Positions 6,998-14,152 of a stretch of 16,073 nucleotides of DNA are shown here, piece by piece. The stretch's first letter is position 1, and each line of letters opens with the position of its first letter. Under the pieces are notes generated by a model. That model had not been told where the DNA came from. It saw nothing but the letters and a program-made list of their open reading frames with translations, and searched no databases. This DNA is from JAJNPS01 sp046589965 (lineage in GTDB: Bacteria; Pseudomonadota; Alphaproteobacteria; Rhodobacterales; Rhodobacteraceae), in the NCBI GenBank assembly GCA_046589965.1, contig JBKJVF010000213.1:1-16073 (forward strand), written 5' to 3'. The translations under genes and the position numbers were made by a program.

Positions 6998-7678
6998 TCA
7001 TGTCGCGGACCCCTGGGGTGGGGTCGCGGGACGCGGTGCGGTGAACGCATCGGGGCCCAGCCCTTCGGCGGCGATGAGGCGCTGGGTCGCGGGGCGCGCC
7101 TGCAGCCTTTGGGCCATGTCGGCCAATGCAGGATAATCGGACAGGACGAACCAAGGTTGCGATCTGCTTGCATAAAGGACCGACCATCGCATCAGGCACG
7201 CGATGTAGGGCGCAAGCACGCCGCCCGGCGTGAACAGCCCGGGCGCGTCGGCCACAGCGGCATCAACCAGCGCGAAATGGCGTTTCAGCCGGGCCGCGAG
7301 AAGGGCATGATGAGCCTCCATCGCCGCCTTGGGCACGTAGTCCTGCGGATAGAACAGCTGGCGAAGGTCGGCATGCAGGGTGTTCGACACAAAGAACAGC
7401 CATTTCAGCAAGGACGTCCGGCCCGGAGCCGCTTCGCCCGGACCAAGGCCGTGGCGATCACACAGCCACAGAAGGATCGCGCCGGTTTCGAACACGACAC
7501 CTTGCGGGGTTTCAAGCGCGGGGATGAGGCCTGTCGGGTTGATGGAGCGGTAATCCCCCGTGTCGGCGCTGCGCGCATCTGGCACTGCCCGTGCCGTCTG
7601 GTAGGGCAGACCTGCCTCCTCCAGCAAAAGTCGAATGATCAGCGAGGAGCTGTCCGGGGTCTCGTGCAGCAAATACAT
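6998..7678 (-). CDS. Glutathione S-transferase family protein (first of a tandem pair)
   Basis: A 226-residue GST-fold protein. The thioredoxin-like domain starts MYLLHETPDSSSLIIRLLLE and carries the glutathione-site signature IPALETPQGVVFETGAILL (52-70). The helical domain has LLKWLFFVSNTLHADLRQLF and CLMRWSVLY. The start at 7676-7678 is preferred because GGAGG sits 8 bases upstream. The alternative ATG at 7691-7693 adds only MEDNR and would leave that ribosome binding site inside the gene. The protein ends in a Pro-rich tail. Paralogous to the next gene downstream, it probably arose by local duplication. It faces rpiA-gor across a 210-base divergent region. Reaction and substrate are unknown; proteins of this family conjugate, reduce or isomerise with glutathione. 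Confidence 0.87.
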   Translation of the reverse strand: MYLLHETPDSSSLIIRLLLEEAGLPYQTARAVPDARSADTGDYRSINPTGLIPALETPQGVVFETGAILLWLCDRHGLGPGEAAPGRTSLLKWLFFVSNTLHADLRQLFYPQDYVPKAAMEAHHALLAARLKRHFALVDAAVADAPGLFTPGGVLAPYIACLMRWSVLYASRSQPWFVLSDYPALADMAQRLQARPATQRLIAAEGLGPDAFTAPRPATPPQGSAT

Positions 7679-7888
7679 CCGGTTGTCCTCCATCCAGTTT
7701 CCGACCCTAGCGTCGGGGCATCCCAAACCCGTGCCGGTTTACGACCAGGCGGGCAAATTCTGCGGCGTCCTGGCGCAACGCGACAGGTGCTGCGGCCCAA
7801 GTGACACAAAACCCCCTCGCACATGCCTGTGCAACTGCATATAAGCGGGGCCGCGATGGCCAAGTGCCGCACCGGAGGAGATGATTGG
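7679..7888. promoter_or_regulatory. Divergent promoter region between the GST row and rpiA-gor
   Basis: The 210 bases must carry promoters in both directions. For rpiA, a -10-like TATAAG lies at 7840-7845, but I find no matching -35. Just upstream is a perfect 5+5 inverted repeat, GCACA-TGCC-TGTGC, at 7819-7832. A second, CCGAC-6 nt-GTCGG, is at 7701-7716, just upstream of the GST ribosome binding site. Either could bind a regulator, though repeats of this size also arise by chance. Confidence 0.35.
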
Positions 7889-8677
7889 ATGCCGACACCC
7901 CTGTCCCTCGCCGATATCGCCAAGCAGGCTGCCGCACGTCATGCGACGGGATTTGTCGAAGATGGCATGAAGCTGGGGCTTGGCACCGGTTCAACTGCCG
8001 CCTTCATGGTCGCAGCATTGGGCGAACGTATCCGCAACGAGGGGCTGCAGGTCACCTGCGTTGCAACCTCGACCCGGACAGCGGAACAGGCGCGGCAAGA
8101 AGGTGTCACGGTCGTCGCTTTGGACGATGCGAAATGGCTTGATATGACCATCGACGGCGCCGATGAGGTCGACCCGCAACTGCACCTGATCAAGGGCGGG
8201 GGGGCCGCCCTGTTGCAGGAAAAGATCGTGGCGACGGCGTCGGACCGTATGGTCGTGATCGCCGACGCGGCCAAGCTGGTGCCCCATCTCGGCGCGTTTC
8301 CCCTGCCCGTGGAAATCGTGCCTTTTGGCTGGCAGACGACCAAGGCGCTGATCGAAGAACTGCTGGTGGACCTGGAGGTCATGAACCGCGACTGCGTCTT
8401 GCGGATGAAAGGTGACCAGCCGCTGATCACCGACGAGCGCAATTTTATTGTTGACCTGCACCTGAAGTGGATCGGCAATCCCCGGCAGGTGGCGCTGGCG
8501 CTGAACCAGATCCCCGGCGTGGTGGAAAACGGGTTGTTCCTCGATATCTGTGACACGCTGGTGATCGGTCATCCTGACGGGCGCGTCGACGTGCGGCATG
8601 CCGACCTTGGCCGTGCCGGTCTGGATGATGCGCAGCTTTATACCACTCCCAACATTTTTGCCGATCTGGGGGACTGA
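7889..8677 (+). CDS. rpiA: Ribose-5-phosphate isomerase A
   Basis: A 262-residue cytoplasmic enzyme interconverting ribose 5-phosphate and ribulose 5-phosphate in the non-oxidative pentose phosphate pathway (EC 5.3.1.6). Phosphate-binding GLGTGSTAAF is at 30-39. The active-site stretch DGADEVD gives Asp89 and Asp92. KGGGAALLQEK gives Lys102 and Glu111, with spacing identical to Asp81/Asp84/Lys94/Glu103 of the E. coli enzyme. Further family segments are VPHLGAFPLPVEIVPFGW and GVVENGLFLDICD. ATG 7889-7891 is chosen because GGAGGAG (7874-7880) lies 8 bases before it. The in-frame codons upstream to 7823 have no such site. Glutathione reductase follows after 4 bases, making a clear two-gene operon. 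Confidence 0.96.
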   Translation: MPTPLSLADIAKQAAARHATGFVEDGMKLGLGTGSTAAFMVAALGERIRNEGLQVTCVATSTRTAEQARQEGVTVVALDDAKWLDMTIDGADEVDPQLHLIKGGGAALLQEKIVATASDRMVVIADAAKLVPHLGAFPLPVEIVPFGWQTTKALIEELLVDLEVMNRDCVLRMKGDQPLITDERNFIVDLHLKWIGNPRQVALALNQIPGVVENGLFLDICDTLVIGHPDGRVDVRHADLGRAGLDDAQLYTTPNIFADLGD

Positions 8678-8681
8678 CGGC

Positions 8682-10040
8682 ATGGTGTTCGATTGCGATC
8701 TGTTTGTGATCGGCGGCGGATCGGGCGGCGTGCGCGCCGCAAGGATCGCGGCTGCGGAGGGTGGTGCAAAGGTTCATCTGGCCGAGGAAAGCCGGATGGG
8801 CGGCACCTGTGTCATTCGTGGTTGCGTGCCGAAAAAGCTGATGGTCTTTGCGTCGGGTTATGCGGAGATCATCCACGATGCACAGGCCTATGGCTGGGAT
8901 GCGACGGTGCAAGGATTTGACTGGCCGCGCTTTCGCCATGCGCTTGAGGCGGAGTTGAACCGGCTTGAGGCGGCCTACCGTGCGACGCTGGTCGGTGCGG
9001 GTGTGACCATCCACGACTCGCGGGCGATCGTTGAGGATGCCCATACCGTGCGACTGGCAAGCGGCGAAAGACTGCGCGCCAAGCACATTCTGGTGGCCAC
9101 CGGTGGCCGGCCCTTCGTGCCGGAACTTGAGGGCAGTGATCTGGCCATCACCTCAAACGAAATCTTTCATCTCGCTACGCTTCCCAAGCGCGCGCTGGTC
9201 GTCGGCGGCGGGTATATCGCATCGGAATTTGCTTGTATTCTGAATGGGCTGGGCGTCGAGGTCACGCAGTTCTACCGGGGTGCGCAGATCCTGCGCGGCT
9301 TTGACGACGAGGCGCGGGGGCATGTCGCGACCGCGATGCAGGCGAACGGGATCACCATCCGTTGCGGCACCGATGTGCTGCGTCTGGAAAAGACCAAAGC
9401 CGGCATCAGGGCGGTGGGAACGGACGGGTCCGACGATGTCTTTGACCAGGTGTTGTATGCGACAGGGCGCAAACCCAATGCGGCGGGCATCGGGCTTGAC
9501 GCCTTGGGCGTGCAGTTCGGGCGCGCGGGTCAGATCGTGGTCGATGACTACAGCCAGACGGTGGTTCCCTCGATCTATGCCGTCGGCGATGTGACGGGCC
9601 GCATCAACCTGACCCCGGTTGCGATCCGCGAAGGGCATGCCTTTGCCGACACGGTCTTTCGCGGGGTGCCGACCAAGGCCGACCACGAACTGGTCGCGTC
9701 GGCGGTCTTTACCCAACCGGAGCTGGGCGCTGTCGGTCTGACCGAAGAAGCGGCGCGCGAGCAGGAAGAGATCGAGGTCTATTCCGCCACGTTCCGCCCC
9801 ATGCAAAGCCTGTTTGCGGGCCGTTCGGACCGCGTCTTGATGAAACTGGTCGTGTCGGTGGCAACGCGGCGCGTGCTCGGTTGTCACATTGTCGGGCCCC
9901 AAGCGGGCGAGATGATCCAGCTGGCCGCGATTGCCGTCAAGATGGGGGCAACGAAAGAAGATTTTGATCGTACGGTTGCGGTTCATCCCACGATGTCAGA
10001 AGAACTGGTCACAATGCGGCGGCCAATGCGCCGCAGTTGA
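8682..10040 (+). CDS. gor: Glutathione-disulfide reductase
   Basis: A 452-residue FAD flavoprotein that reduces oxidised glutathione with NADPH (EC 1.8.1.7) in the cytoplasm. The FAD-binding FVIGGGSGGVRAARIAA is at 8-24. The redox disulfide is Cys43/Cys48 in GGTCVIRGCVPKKL. The second nucleotide fold is VVGGGYIASEFACIL, followed by the FYRG-x-x-ILRGFD segment typical of NADPH-dependent plant- and cyanobacterial-type glutathione reductases. FAD-site YAVGDVTGRINLTPVA and the active-site base HPTMSEE (His435, Glu440) follow near the C-terminus. The GCVPKK motif with His-Pro-Thr-x-Ser-Glu-Glu separates it from lipoamide and mercuric reductases. It starts 4 bases after rpiA with a GGGGGA (8667-8672) ribosome site overlapping the rpiA end. 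The nearby GST-like genes fit a glutathione theme. Confidence 0.95.
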   Translation: MVFDCDLFVIGGGSGGVRAARIAAAEGGAKVHLAEESRMGGTCVIRGCVPKKLMVFASGYAEIIHDAQAYGWDATVQGFDWPRFRHALEAELNRLEAAYRATLVGAGVTIHDSRAIVEDAHTVRLASGERLRAKHILVATGGRPFVPELEGSDLAITSNEIFHLATLPKRALVVGGGYIASEFACILNGLGVEVTQFYRGAQILRGFDDEARGHVATAMQANGITIRCGTDVLRLEKTKAGIRAVGTDGSDDVFDQVLYATGRKPNAAGIGLDALGVQFGRAGQIVVDDYSQTVVPSIYAVGDVTGRINLTPVAIREGHAFADTVFRGVPTKADHELVASAVFTQPELGAVGLTEEAAREQEEIEVYSATFRPMQSLFAGRSDRVLMKLVVSVATRRVLGCHIVGPQAGEMIQLAAIAVKMGATKEDFDRTVAVHPTMSEELVTMRRPMRRS

Positions 10041-10060
10041 ACGTCAATTGCTTGATTTTC

Positions 10061-10087
10061 TGTCCCGAGTATCCAGTTAAAGGGACA
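10061..10087. promoter_or_regulatory. Inverted repeat upstream of hflK
   Basis: In the 70-base gap between gor and hflK, TGTCCC (10061-10066) and GGGACA (10082-10087) are perfect 6-base inverted arms separated by 15 bases. There is no T-run after the second arm, so it does not look like an intrinsic terminator. An operator or a small mRNA hairpin is possible, and chance cannot be excluded. The hflK ribosome site (AAAGG, 10100-10104) follows. Confidence 0.25.
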
Positions 10088-10110
10088 ACTGAACGTAAGA
10101 AAGGTCGATT

Positions 10111-11319
10111 ATGTCGGATAACGGCGGTCCCTGGGGGGGCGGGGGCAAGGGTGATGATCGCGGCACGGGCGGACGTCCGGGCGATAATGGCCGGGGCAAT
10201 GAGCCGCGCAGGCCGGGCGGGCCGCGCAGGCCTGGCGAAGGGCCGCAAATTCCCGAAATCGATGAACTGATGCGCAAGGGGCAAGAGCAGCTTCGCGTGC
10301 TGATGGGTGGACGGTCGCGGACCGGCGGCCCGGGCGGTGGTGGCGAGGGGGGCCCAACCGGTCCGATGTTCTCACGCCAAGGCATCGCATTGGCTGCTTT
10401 GGCTGCGGTGGCACTTTGGGGCTTCATGTCCTTTTATACCGTGCGCCCTGAAGAGCGTTCGGTTGAGCTTTTCCTTGGCGAAAGTTCGGGCGTCGGCAGT
10501 CCGGGCCTGAATTTTGCGCCCTGGCCCGTGGTCAGTTATGAAAAAGTTCAGGTGACGGGCGAGCGGATGACCGAAATCGGCGCGGGCGACAGTGCGGCCG
10601 ACAGCGGTCTGATGGTCACCCGCGACCAGAACATCGTCGATATCGGGTTCCAGGTGGTCTGGAACATCGCCGATCCCGAGCGCTACCTTTTCAACCTGCA
10701 GGACCCCGAAGGCACGATCCGTGCGGTCGCGGAAAGTGCGATGCGCGACATCATCGCGCGGTCAGAACTGTCGCCGATCCTGAACCGGGACCGGGGTGTC
10801 ATCGCGGCCGACCTGCAGACGGCGGTGCAGACCACGCTCGACAGCTATAATGCCGGGATATCGGTGATCCGGGTGAACCTGCAACGGGCGCAGCCCCCGC
10901 GCGAGGTCATCGACAGCTTTCGTGAAGTGCAGGCCGCCCAGCAGGAACGCGACCGGCTTGAAAAAGAGGCCGATGCCTATGCCAACCGCGTGACCGCGGG
11001 TGCGCGGGGCGAGGCTGCAAGTCTTTTGGAGGCTGCCGAGGCCTACCGCGCGCAGGCCGTCAACTCTGCCTCGGGTGAGGCGAGCCGCTTTACCTCGGTC
11101 TACGAAGAATATGTGAAGGCACCCGAAGTTACACGGCGCCGCCTTTACATGGAAACCATGGAAAAGGTCCTGGGCGGCATGAACAAGGTGATCCTTGACG
11201 GCGTGTCGGGTGGCGAGGCTGGGCAAGGCGTCGTGCCCTTCCTGCCGCTGAATGAACTGAACCGGATGACCACGCCGCAAGGCGCTGGTGCTGCCACCAC
11301 GACCGGAGGAAACAACTGA
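10111..11319 (+). CDS. hflK: FtsH protease modulator HflK
   Basis: A 402-residue inner-membrane SPFH/stomatin-family protein. With HflC it forms a large cage around the FtsH protease and tunes degradation of membrane proteins. Residues 1-86 are a cytoplasmic Gly/Arg/Pro-rich stretch (for example RRPGGPRRPGEGP) typical of HflK. One membrane helix is at about 91-110 (GIALAALAAVALWGFMSFYT). The SPFH domain follows, with VRPEERSVEL, GLNFAPWPV, MVTRDQNIVDI and a periplasmic coiled-coil rich in Glu/Ala/Arg (REVQAAQQERDRLEKEADAY). ATG 10111 has AAAGG 6 bases upstream. Its stop codon overlaps the hflC start by one base (TGATG), so translation is coupled. Confidence 0.96.
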   Translation: MSDNGGPWGGGGKGDDRGTGGRPGDNGRGNEPRRPGGPRRPGEGPQIPEIDELMRKGQEQLRVLMGGRSRTGGPGGGGEGGPTGPMFSRQGIALAALAAVALWGFMSFYTVRPEERSVELFLGESSGVGSPGLNFAPWPVVSYEKVQVTGERMTEIGAGDSAADSGLMVTRDQNIVDIGFQVVWNIADPERYLFNLQDPEGTIRAVAESAMRDIIARSELSPILNRDRGVIAADLQTAVQTTLDSYNAGISVIRVNLQRAQPPREVIDSFREVQAAQQERDRLEKEADAYANRVTAGARGEAASLLEAAEAYRAQAVNSASGEASRFTSVYEEYVKAPEVTRRRLYMETMEKVLGGMNKVILDGVSGGEAGQGVVPFLPLNELNRMTTPQGAGAATTTGGNN

Positions 11320-12212
11320 TGCGCGCGATCTATGTCATACCGGTGCTGATCGTCTTGATTGCCACCGTCCTGTCCTCCATCTTCATCGTGGACGAACGCA
11401 GCCGCGCGCTGGTGCTGCAGTTCGGTGCTGTTCAGCAGGTCAAGACTGATCCGGGCCTCGGCTTCAAGCTGCCCTTCGTCCAGGAGGTGGTCTATTACGA
11501 AGACCGCATCCTTGGCCTGCCGACCACCCCGGTCGAAGTGACCATGCTGGATGACCGGCGCCTGGTGGTCGATGCATTCGCCCGCTGGCGGATCGTCGAT
11601 CTGGTCGCGTTCCGTGAGGCTGTGGGTGTTGGCGGCGAAGAAACCGCATTGCGCCGGCTTGAGGGGATCGTGAACCCCGCCATCCAGGAAGTCCTTGGTT
11701 CGGTAAACTCGGCAAGGGTTCTGTCCGAAGATCGGACCGCGCTGATGAACCAGATCCGCGACAATGCCCGCAGGCAGGCGCTGGCGCTGGGCATCGACGT
11801 GATCGACGTGCGACTGACCCGGACCGACCTGCCGGAACAGAACCTTGCGGCCACTTTTGCCCGGATGCGGGCCGAACGTGAACGCGAGGCGGCGGACGAG
11901 ATCGCACGCGGTGGCGAAGCAGCACAGCGGGTGCGCGCATCGGCTGACCGGACGGTGGTCGAACTGACATCGGACGCGCGCCGGCAGGCCGAGGTGGTGC
12001 GCGGTGAGGCGGATGCCGAACGGAACAGCATTTTCGCCGAAGCTTTTGGCGCGGATCCGGAATTCTTTGCCTTCACGCGGTCGATGACGGCCTATGAACG
12101 CGCGATGCAGACGGGCAATTCGTCGATCGTGATGCAGCCCGACAGCCTGTTCTTTGAATATCTGCGCTCCGACACGGCACCGGTGAAAGAAACGCCCGCT
12201 GCCGCGCCATGA
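11319..12212 (+). CDS. hflC: FtsH protease modulator HflC
   Basis: A 297-residue partner of HflK. The N-terminal signal-anchor helix is AIYVIPVLIVLIATVLSSIF (3-22). The SPFH domain follows with VDERSRALVLQFGAV, GLGFKLPFV and VVDAFARWRI. Then comes a helical section with RMRAEREREA and DEIARGGEAAQRVRA, which in this family builds the periplasmic cage wall. GGAGGA at 11305-11310 lies 8 bases before the ATG. The start overlaps the hflK stop by one base, and the end overlaps the next gene by four (ATGA). The tight coupling fits the roughly equal amounts of the two subunits needed for the complex. Confidence 0.96.
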   Translation: MRAIYVIPVLIVLIATVLSSIFIVDERSRALVLQFGAVQQVKTDPGLGFKLPFVQEVVYYEDRILGLPTTPVEVTMLDDRRLVVDAFARWRIVDLVAFREAVGVGGEETALRRLEGIVNPAIQEVLGSVNSARVLSEDRTALMNQIRDNARRQALALGIDVIDVRLTRTDLPEQNLAATFARMRAEREREAADEIARGGEAAQRVRASADRTVVELTSDARRQAEVVRGEADAERNSIFAEAFGADPEFFAFTRSMTAYERAMQTGNSSIVMQPDSLFFEYLRSDTAPVKETPAAAP

Positions 12213-12403
12213 GCGTGATTTTCTGGGCCATTGGCCTGGTGCTGATTGTCGAGGGGCTGGTGCTTGCACTGGCCCCTTTGCGTATCGACGACGTTCTCAA
12301 GATGCTGGCGCGGCTTGACCGGGACCAAAAACGGATGATCGGGCTGGTTGGCGTGGCGCTGGGCGCGGCGATGGTGTGGCTGGCGCGTGCCTTGGGCGGA
12401 TAA
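12209..12403 (+). CDS. DUF2065 (YjeT-like) two-helix membrane miniprotein
   Basis: A 64-residue protein with two hydrophobic helices, about residues 3-20 (VIFWAIGLVLIVEGLVLA) and 43-60 (MIGLVGVALGAAMVWLAR). They are joined by the polar loop LRIDDVLKMLARLDRDQKR. I recognise it as DUF2065, a family whose E. coli member YjeT is encoded next to hflKC. Its function is not established. The ATG overlaps the hflC stop by four bases (ATGA), so it is probably translated from the same message and may associate with the HflKC/FtsH assembly; that is inference from position. Confidence 0.88.
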   Translation: MSVIFWAIGLVLIVEGLVLALAPLRIDDVLKMLARLDRDQKRMIGLVGVALGAAMVWLARALGG

Positions 12404-12586
12404 TGGCCGTGACTTGTTGCCCATGCGTGCTCGATCACGTCCCCGATCACAAGGCATTGAGAATTCGTAATGAGGTTTTGCATTGCGGTTTCTTGCGCCT
12501 ATCTCATGATGGAAGTTCAGACTGACGTCGGCGGGCACGTATCGCGCGAATGGGTCGGTCAACAGACAAAGGAGTTTGGAGTGCTT
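12404..12586 (+). promoter_or_regulatory. Intergenic region with possible degP promoter
   Basis: The 183-base gap between the DUF2065 gene and degP holds a possible sigma-70-like pair: TTGCAT (12478-12483), 16 bases, then TATCTC (12500-12505). There is no clear extracytoplasmic-stress (RpoE-type) or RpoH-type consensus that I can defend, although degP genes are often stress-regulated. A direct repeat cgatcac occurs twice near 12431-12450. Confidence 0.25.
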
Positions 12587-14095
12587 ATGCAGGTTTCCGA
12601 TAAAGCTCGCGGGGCCCGTCTTGCGGCACCGCCGATGCAGCGTCCGGTTCCGCGCGTGTTTCTGGCGCTGACACTGGGTGTCGGTCTGGCGCTTGGCCAC
12701 GCGAACGGCGCTTTTTCACAAGTCGCGCCCAATGGCGCACCGGAAAGCTTTGCCGATCTGGCTGAACAGATCAGCCCTTCGGTCGTCAACATCACGACCT
12801 CCGCCATGGTGGCGGGGCCGACTGAAGGCATGCCCGGCGTGCCGCCAGGTTCGCCCTTTGAGGATTTCTTCAAGGATTTCATGGACCGTAACGGTCAGGC
12901 GCCTCAGGACAACAGCCCCCGGCGGTCCGAGGCACTGGGATCGGGTTTTGTGATTTCCGCCGATGGCTTCATCGTGACCAACAACCACGTCATCGAGGGT
13001 GCCGACGAGATCGAGATCGAGTTTTATTCCGGCAAACGGCTGGATGCCAAACTTGTCGGCACAGACCCCAAGACCGACATTGCGCTGCTGAAGGTGGAAA
13101 GTGATGCCCCCCTGCCGTTCGTGTCGTTCGGTGACAGCAATGCGATGCGTGTCGGCGACTGGGTCGTGGCAATGGGCAACCCGCTTGGTCAGGGCTTTTC
13201 GGTCAGTGCCGGGATCGTCTCGGCCCGTAACCGTGAACTGAGCGGGACGTATGACGACTACATCCAGACCGACGCGGCCATTAACCGCGGCAACTCTGGC
13301 GGGCCATTGTTCAACATGGATGGTCAGGTCATCGGCGTAAACACCGCCATCCTGTCGCCCAATGGCGGCTCGATCGGCATCGGGTTTTCGATGGCGTCGA
13401 ATGTCGTGTCCAAGACCGTCGCACAGCTGAAGGAATTCGGCGAAACCCGCCGTGGCTGGCTGGGCGTGCGCATCCAGGATGTCACGCCCGACGTGGCCGA
13501 AGCGATGGGGCTGACCGATGCCAAGGGGGCGCTGATCACCGATGTGCCGGATGGTCCGGCCAAGGACAGCGGTCTGTTGGCGGGCGACGTGATCCTGAGC
13601 TTTGATGGTGTTGCGGTTGACGATGTGCGCGATCTGACCCGGAACGTGGCTGACGCCCCGGTGGGCAAGGCGGTTCCGGTGGACATCATGCGCGATGGCA
13701 AGGCCGAAACCCTGCAAGTGACGCTTGGCCGCCGCGAAGAAGCCGAAGCCGAGCCGACGCCCGCCGTGGCCGAAGCACCGAAAGATCCCGCGACCGGCGA
13801 GATCCTTGGACTGACGCTGAGCGTGCTCAACGAGGAGATCATCGGGACGCTGGGCCTGCCGGTTGGCAGCGAAGGTCTGATCGTGATGGGCGTCGACCCG
13901 GCATCGGAGGCCTACAGCAAGGGCCTGCGCGACGGCGACCTGATCACCGAGGCCGGGCAGCGCCAGGTTTTGACGATCAAGGACCTGGAAGACCGGGTGA
14001 CCGAGGCACGTGACGCTGGTCGCAAGTCGCTGCTGCTGCTGGTCCGGCGTGCCGGTGACCCGCGGTTCGTGGCGCTGTCGGTCGACGAAGAATAG
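12587..14095 (+). CDS. degP: Periplasmic serine protease/chaperone of the Do (DegP/DegQ) family
   Basis: A 502-residue HtrA-type protease that degrades or refolds misfolded envelope proteins. A Sec-type signal peptide covers about residues 1-45 (basic start, hydrophobic VFLALTLGVGLALG, likely cut after the AFS near 42-44). The trypsin-like domain carries the triad His134 (TNNHVIEG), Asp164 (KTDIALLKV) and Ser237 (RGNSGGPLF). PDZ1 is at about 288-375 (RRGWLGVRIQDV...) and PDZ2 at about 410-500 (GLTLSVLNEEI...). Starts are ambiguous. ATG 12587 has GGAG 5 bases upstream, while GTG 12581 has AAGGAG 6 bases upstream and adds only two residues. The open frame extends to 12470, but those residues break the signal peptide. 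The gene follows hflKC-DUF2065 and ends at a strong terminator. DegP, DegQ and MucD cannot be told apart here. Confidence 0.95.
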   Translation: MQVSDKARGARLAAPPMQRPVPRVFLALTLGVGLALGHANGAFSQVAPNGAPESFADLAEQISPSVVNITTSAMVAGPTEGMPGVPPGSPFEDFFKDFMDRNGQAPQDNSPRRSEALGSGFVISADGFIVTNNHVIEGADEIEIEFYSGKRLDAKLVGTDPKTDIALLKVESDAPLPFVSFGDSNAMRVGDWVVAMGNPLGQGFSVSAGIVSARNRELSGTYDDYIQTDAAINRGNSGGPLFNMDGQVIGVNTAILSPNGGSIGIGFSMASNVVSKTVAQLKEFGETRRGWLGVRIQDVTPDVAEAMGLTDAKGALITDVPDGPAKDSGLLAGDVILSFDGVAVDDVRDLTRNVADAPVGKAVPVDIMRDGKAETLQVTLGRREEAEAEPTPAVAEAPKDPATGEILGLTLSVLNEEIIGTLGLPVGSEGLIVMGVDPASEAYSKGLRDGDLITEAGQRQVLTIKDLEDRVTEARDAGRKSLLLLVRRAGDPRFVALSVDEE

Positions 14096-14116
14096 GACGG
14101 ATTGTCCGATCCGGCG

Positions 14117-14142
14117 AAAGGGGGGCCTTGGCCCCCCTTTTT
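14117..14142 (+). terminator. Rho-independent terminator after degP
   Basis: Arms AAAGGGGGGC (14117-14126) and GCCCCCCTTT (14131-14140) pair perfectly around a 4-base CTTG loop, and the T-run continues to 14142. It begins 21 bases after the degP stop. The A-run before the left arm makes it partly usable on the other strand too, where the lipoprotein gene ends at 14153. It may therefore serve both convergent genes. Confidence 0.92.
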
Positions 14143-14152
14143 CATGGGTGCG

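Noticed and set aside
11145..12269. Minus-strand open frame of 374 codons opposite hflK/hflC, and a similar one at 12716-13717 opposite degP
   Set aside because: Both are antisense shadows of well-recognised genes. The translations show no family motifs.
12470..12586. Longer start for degP at 12470
   Set aside because: It would put 39 residues with several polar/acidic residues before the signal peptide, and the good ribosome sites lie just before 12581 and 12587.
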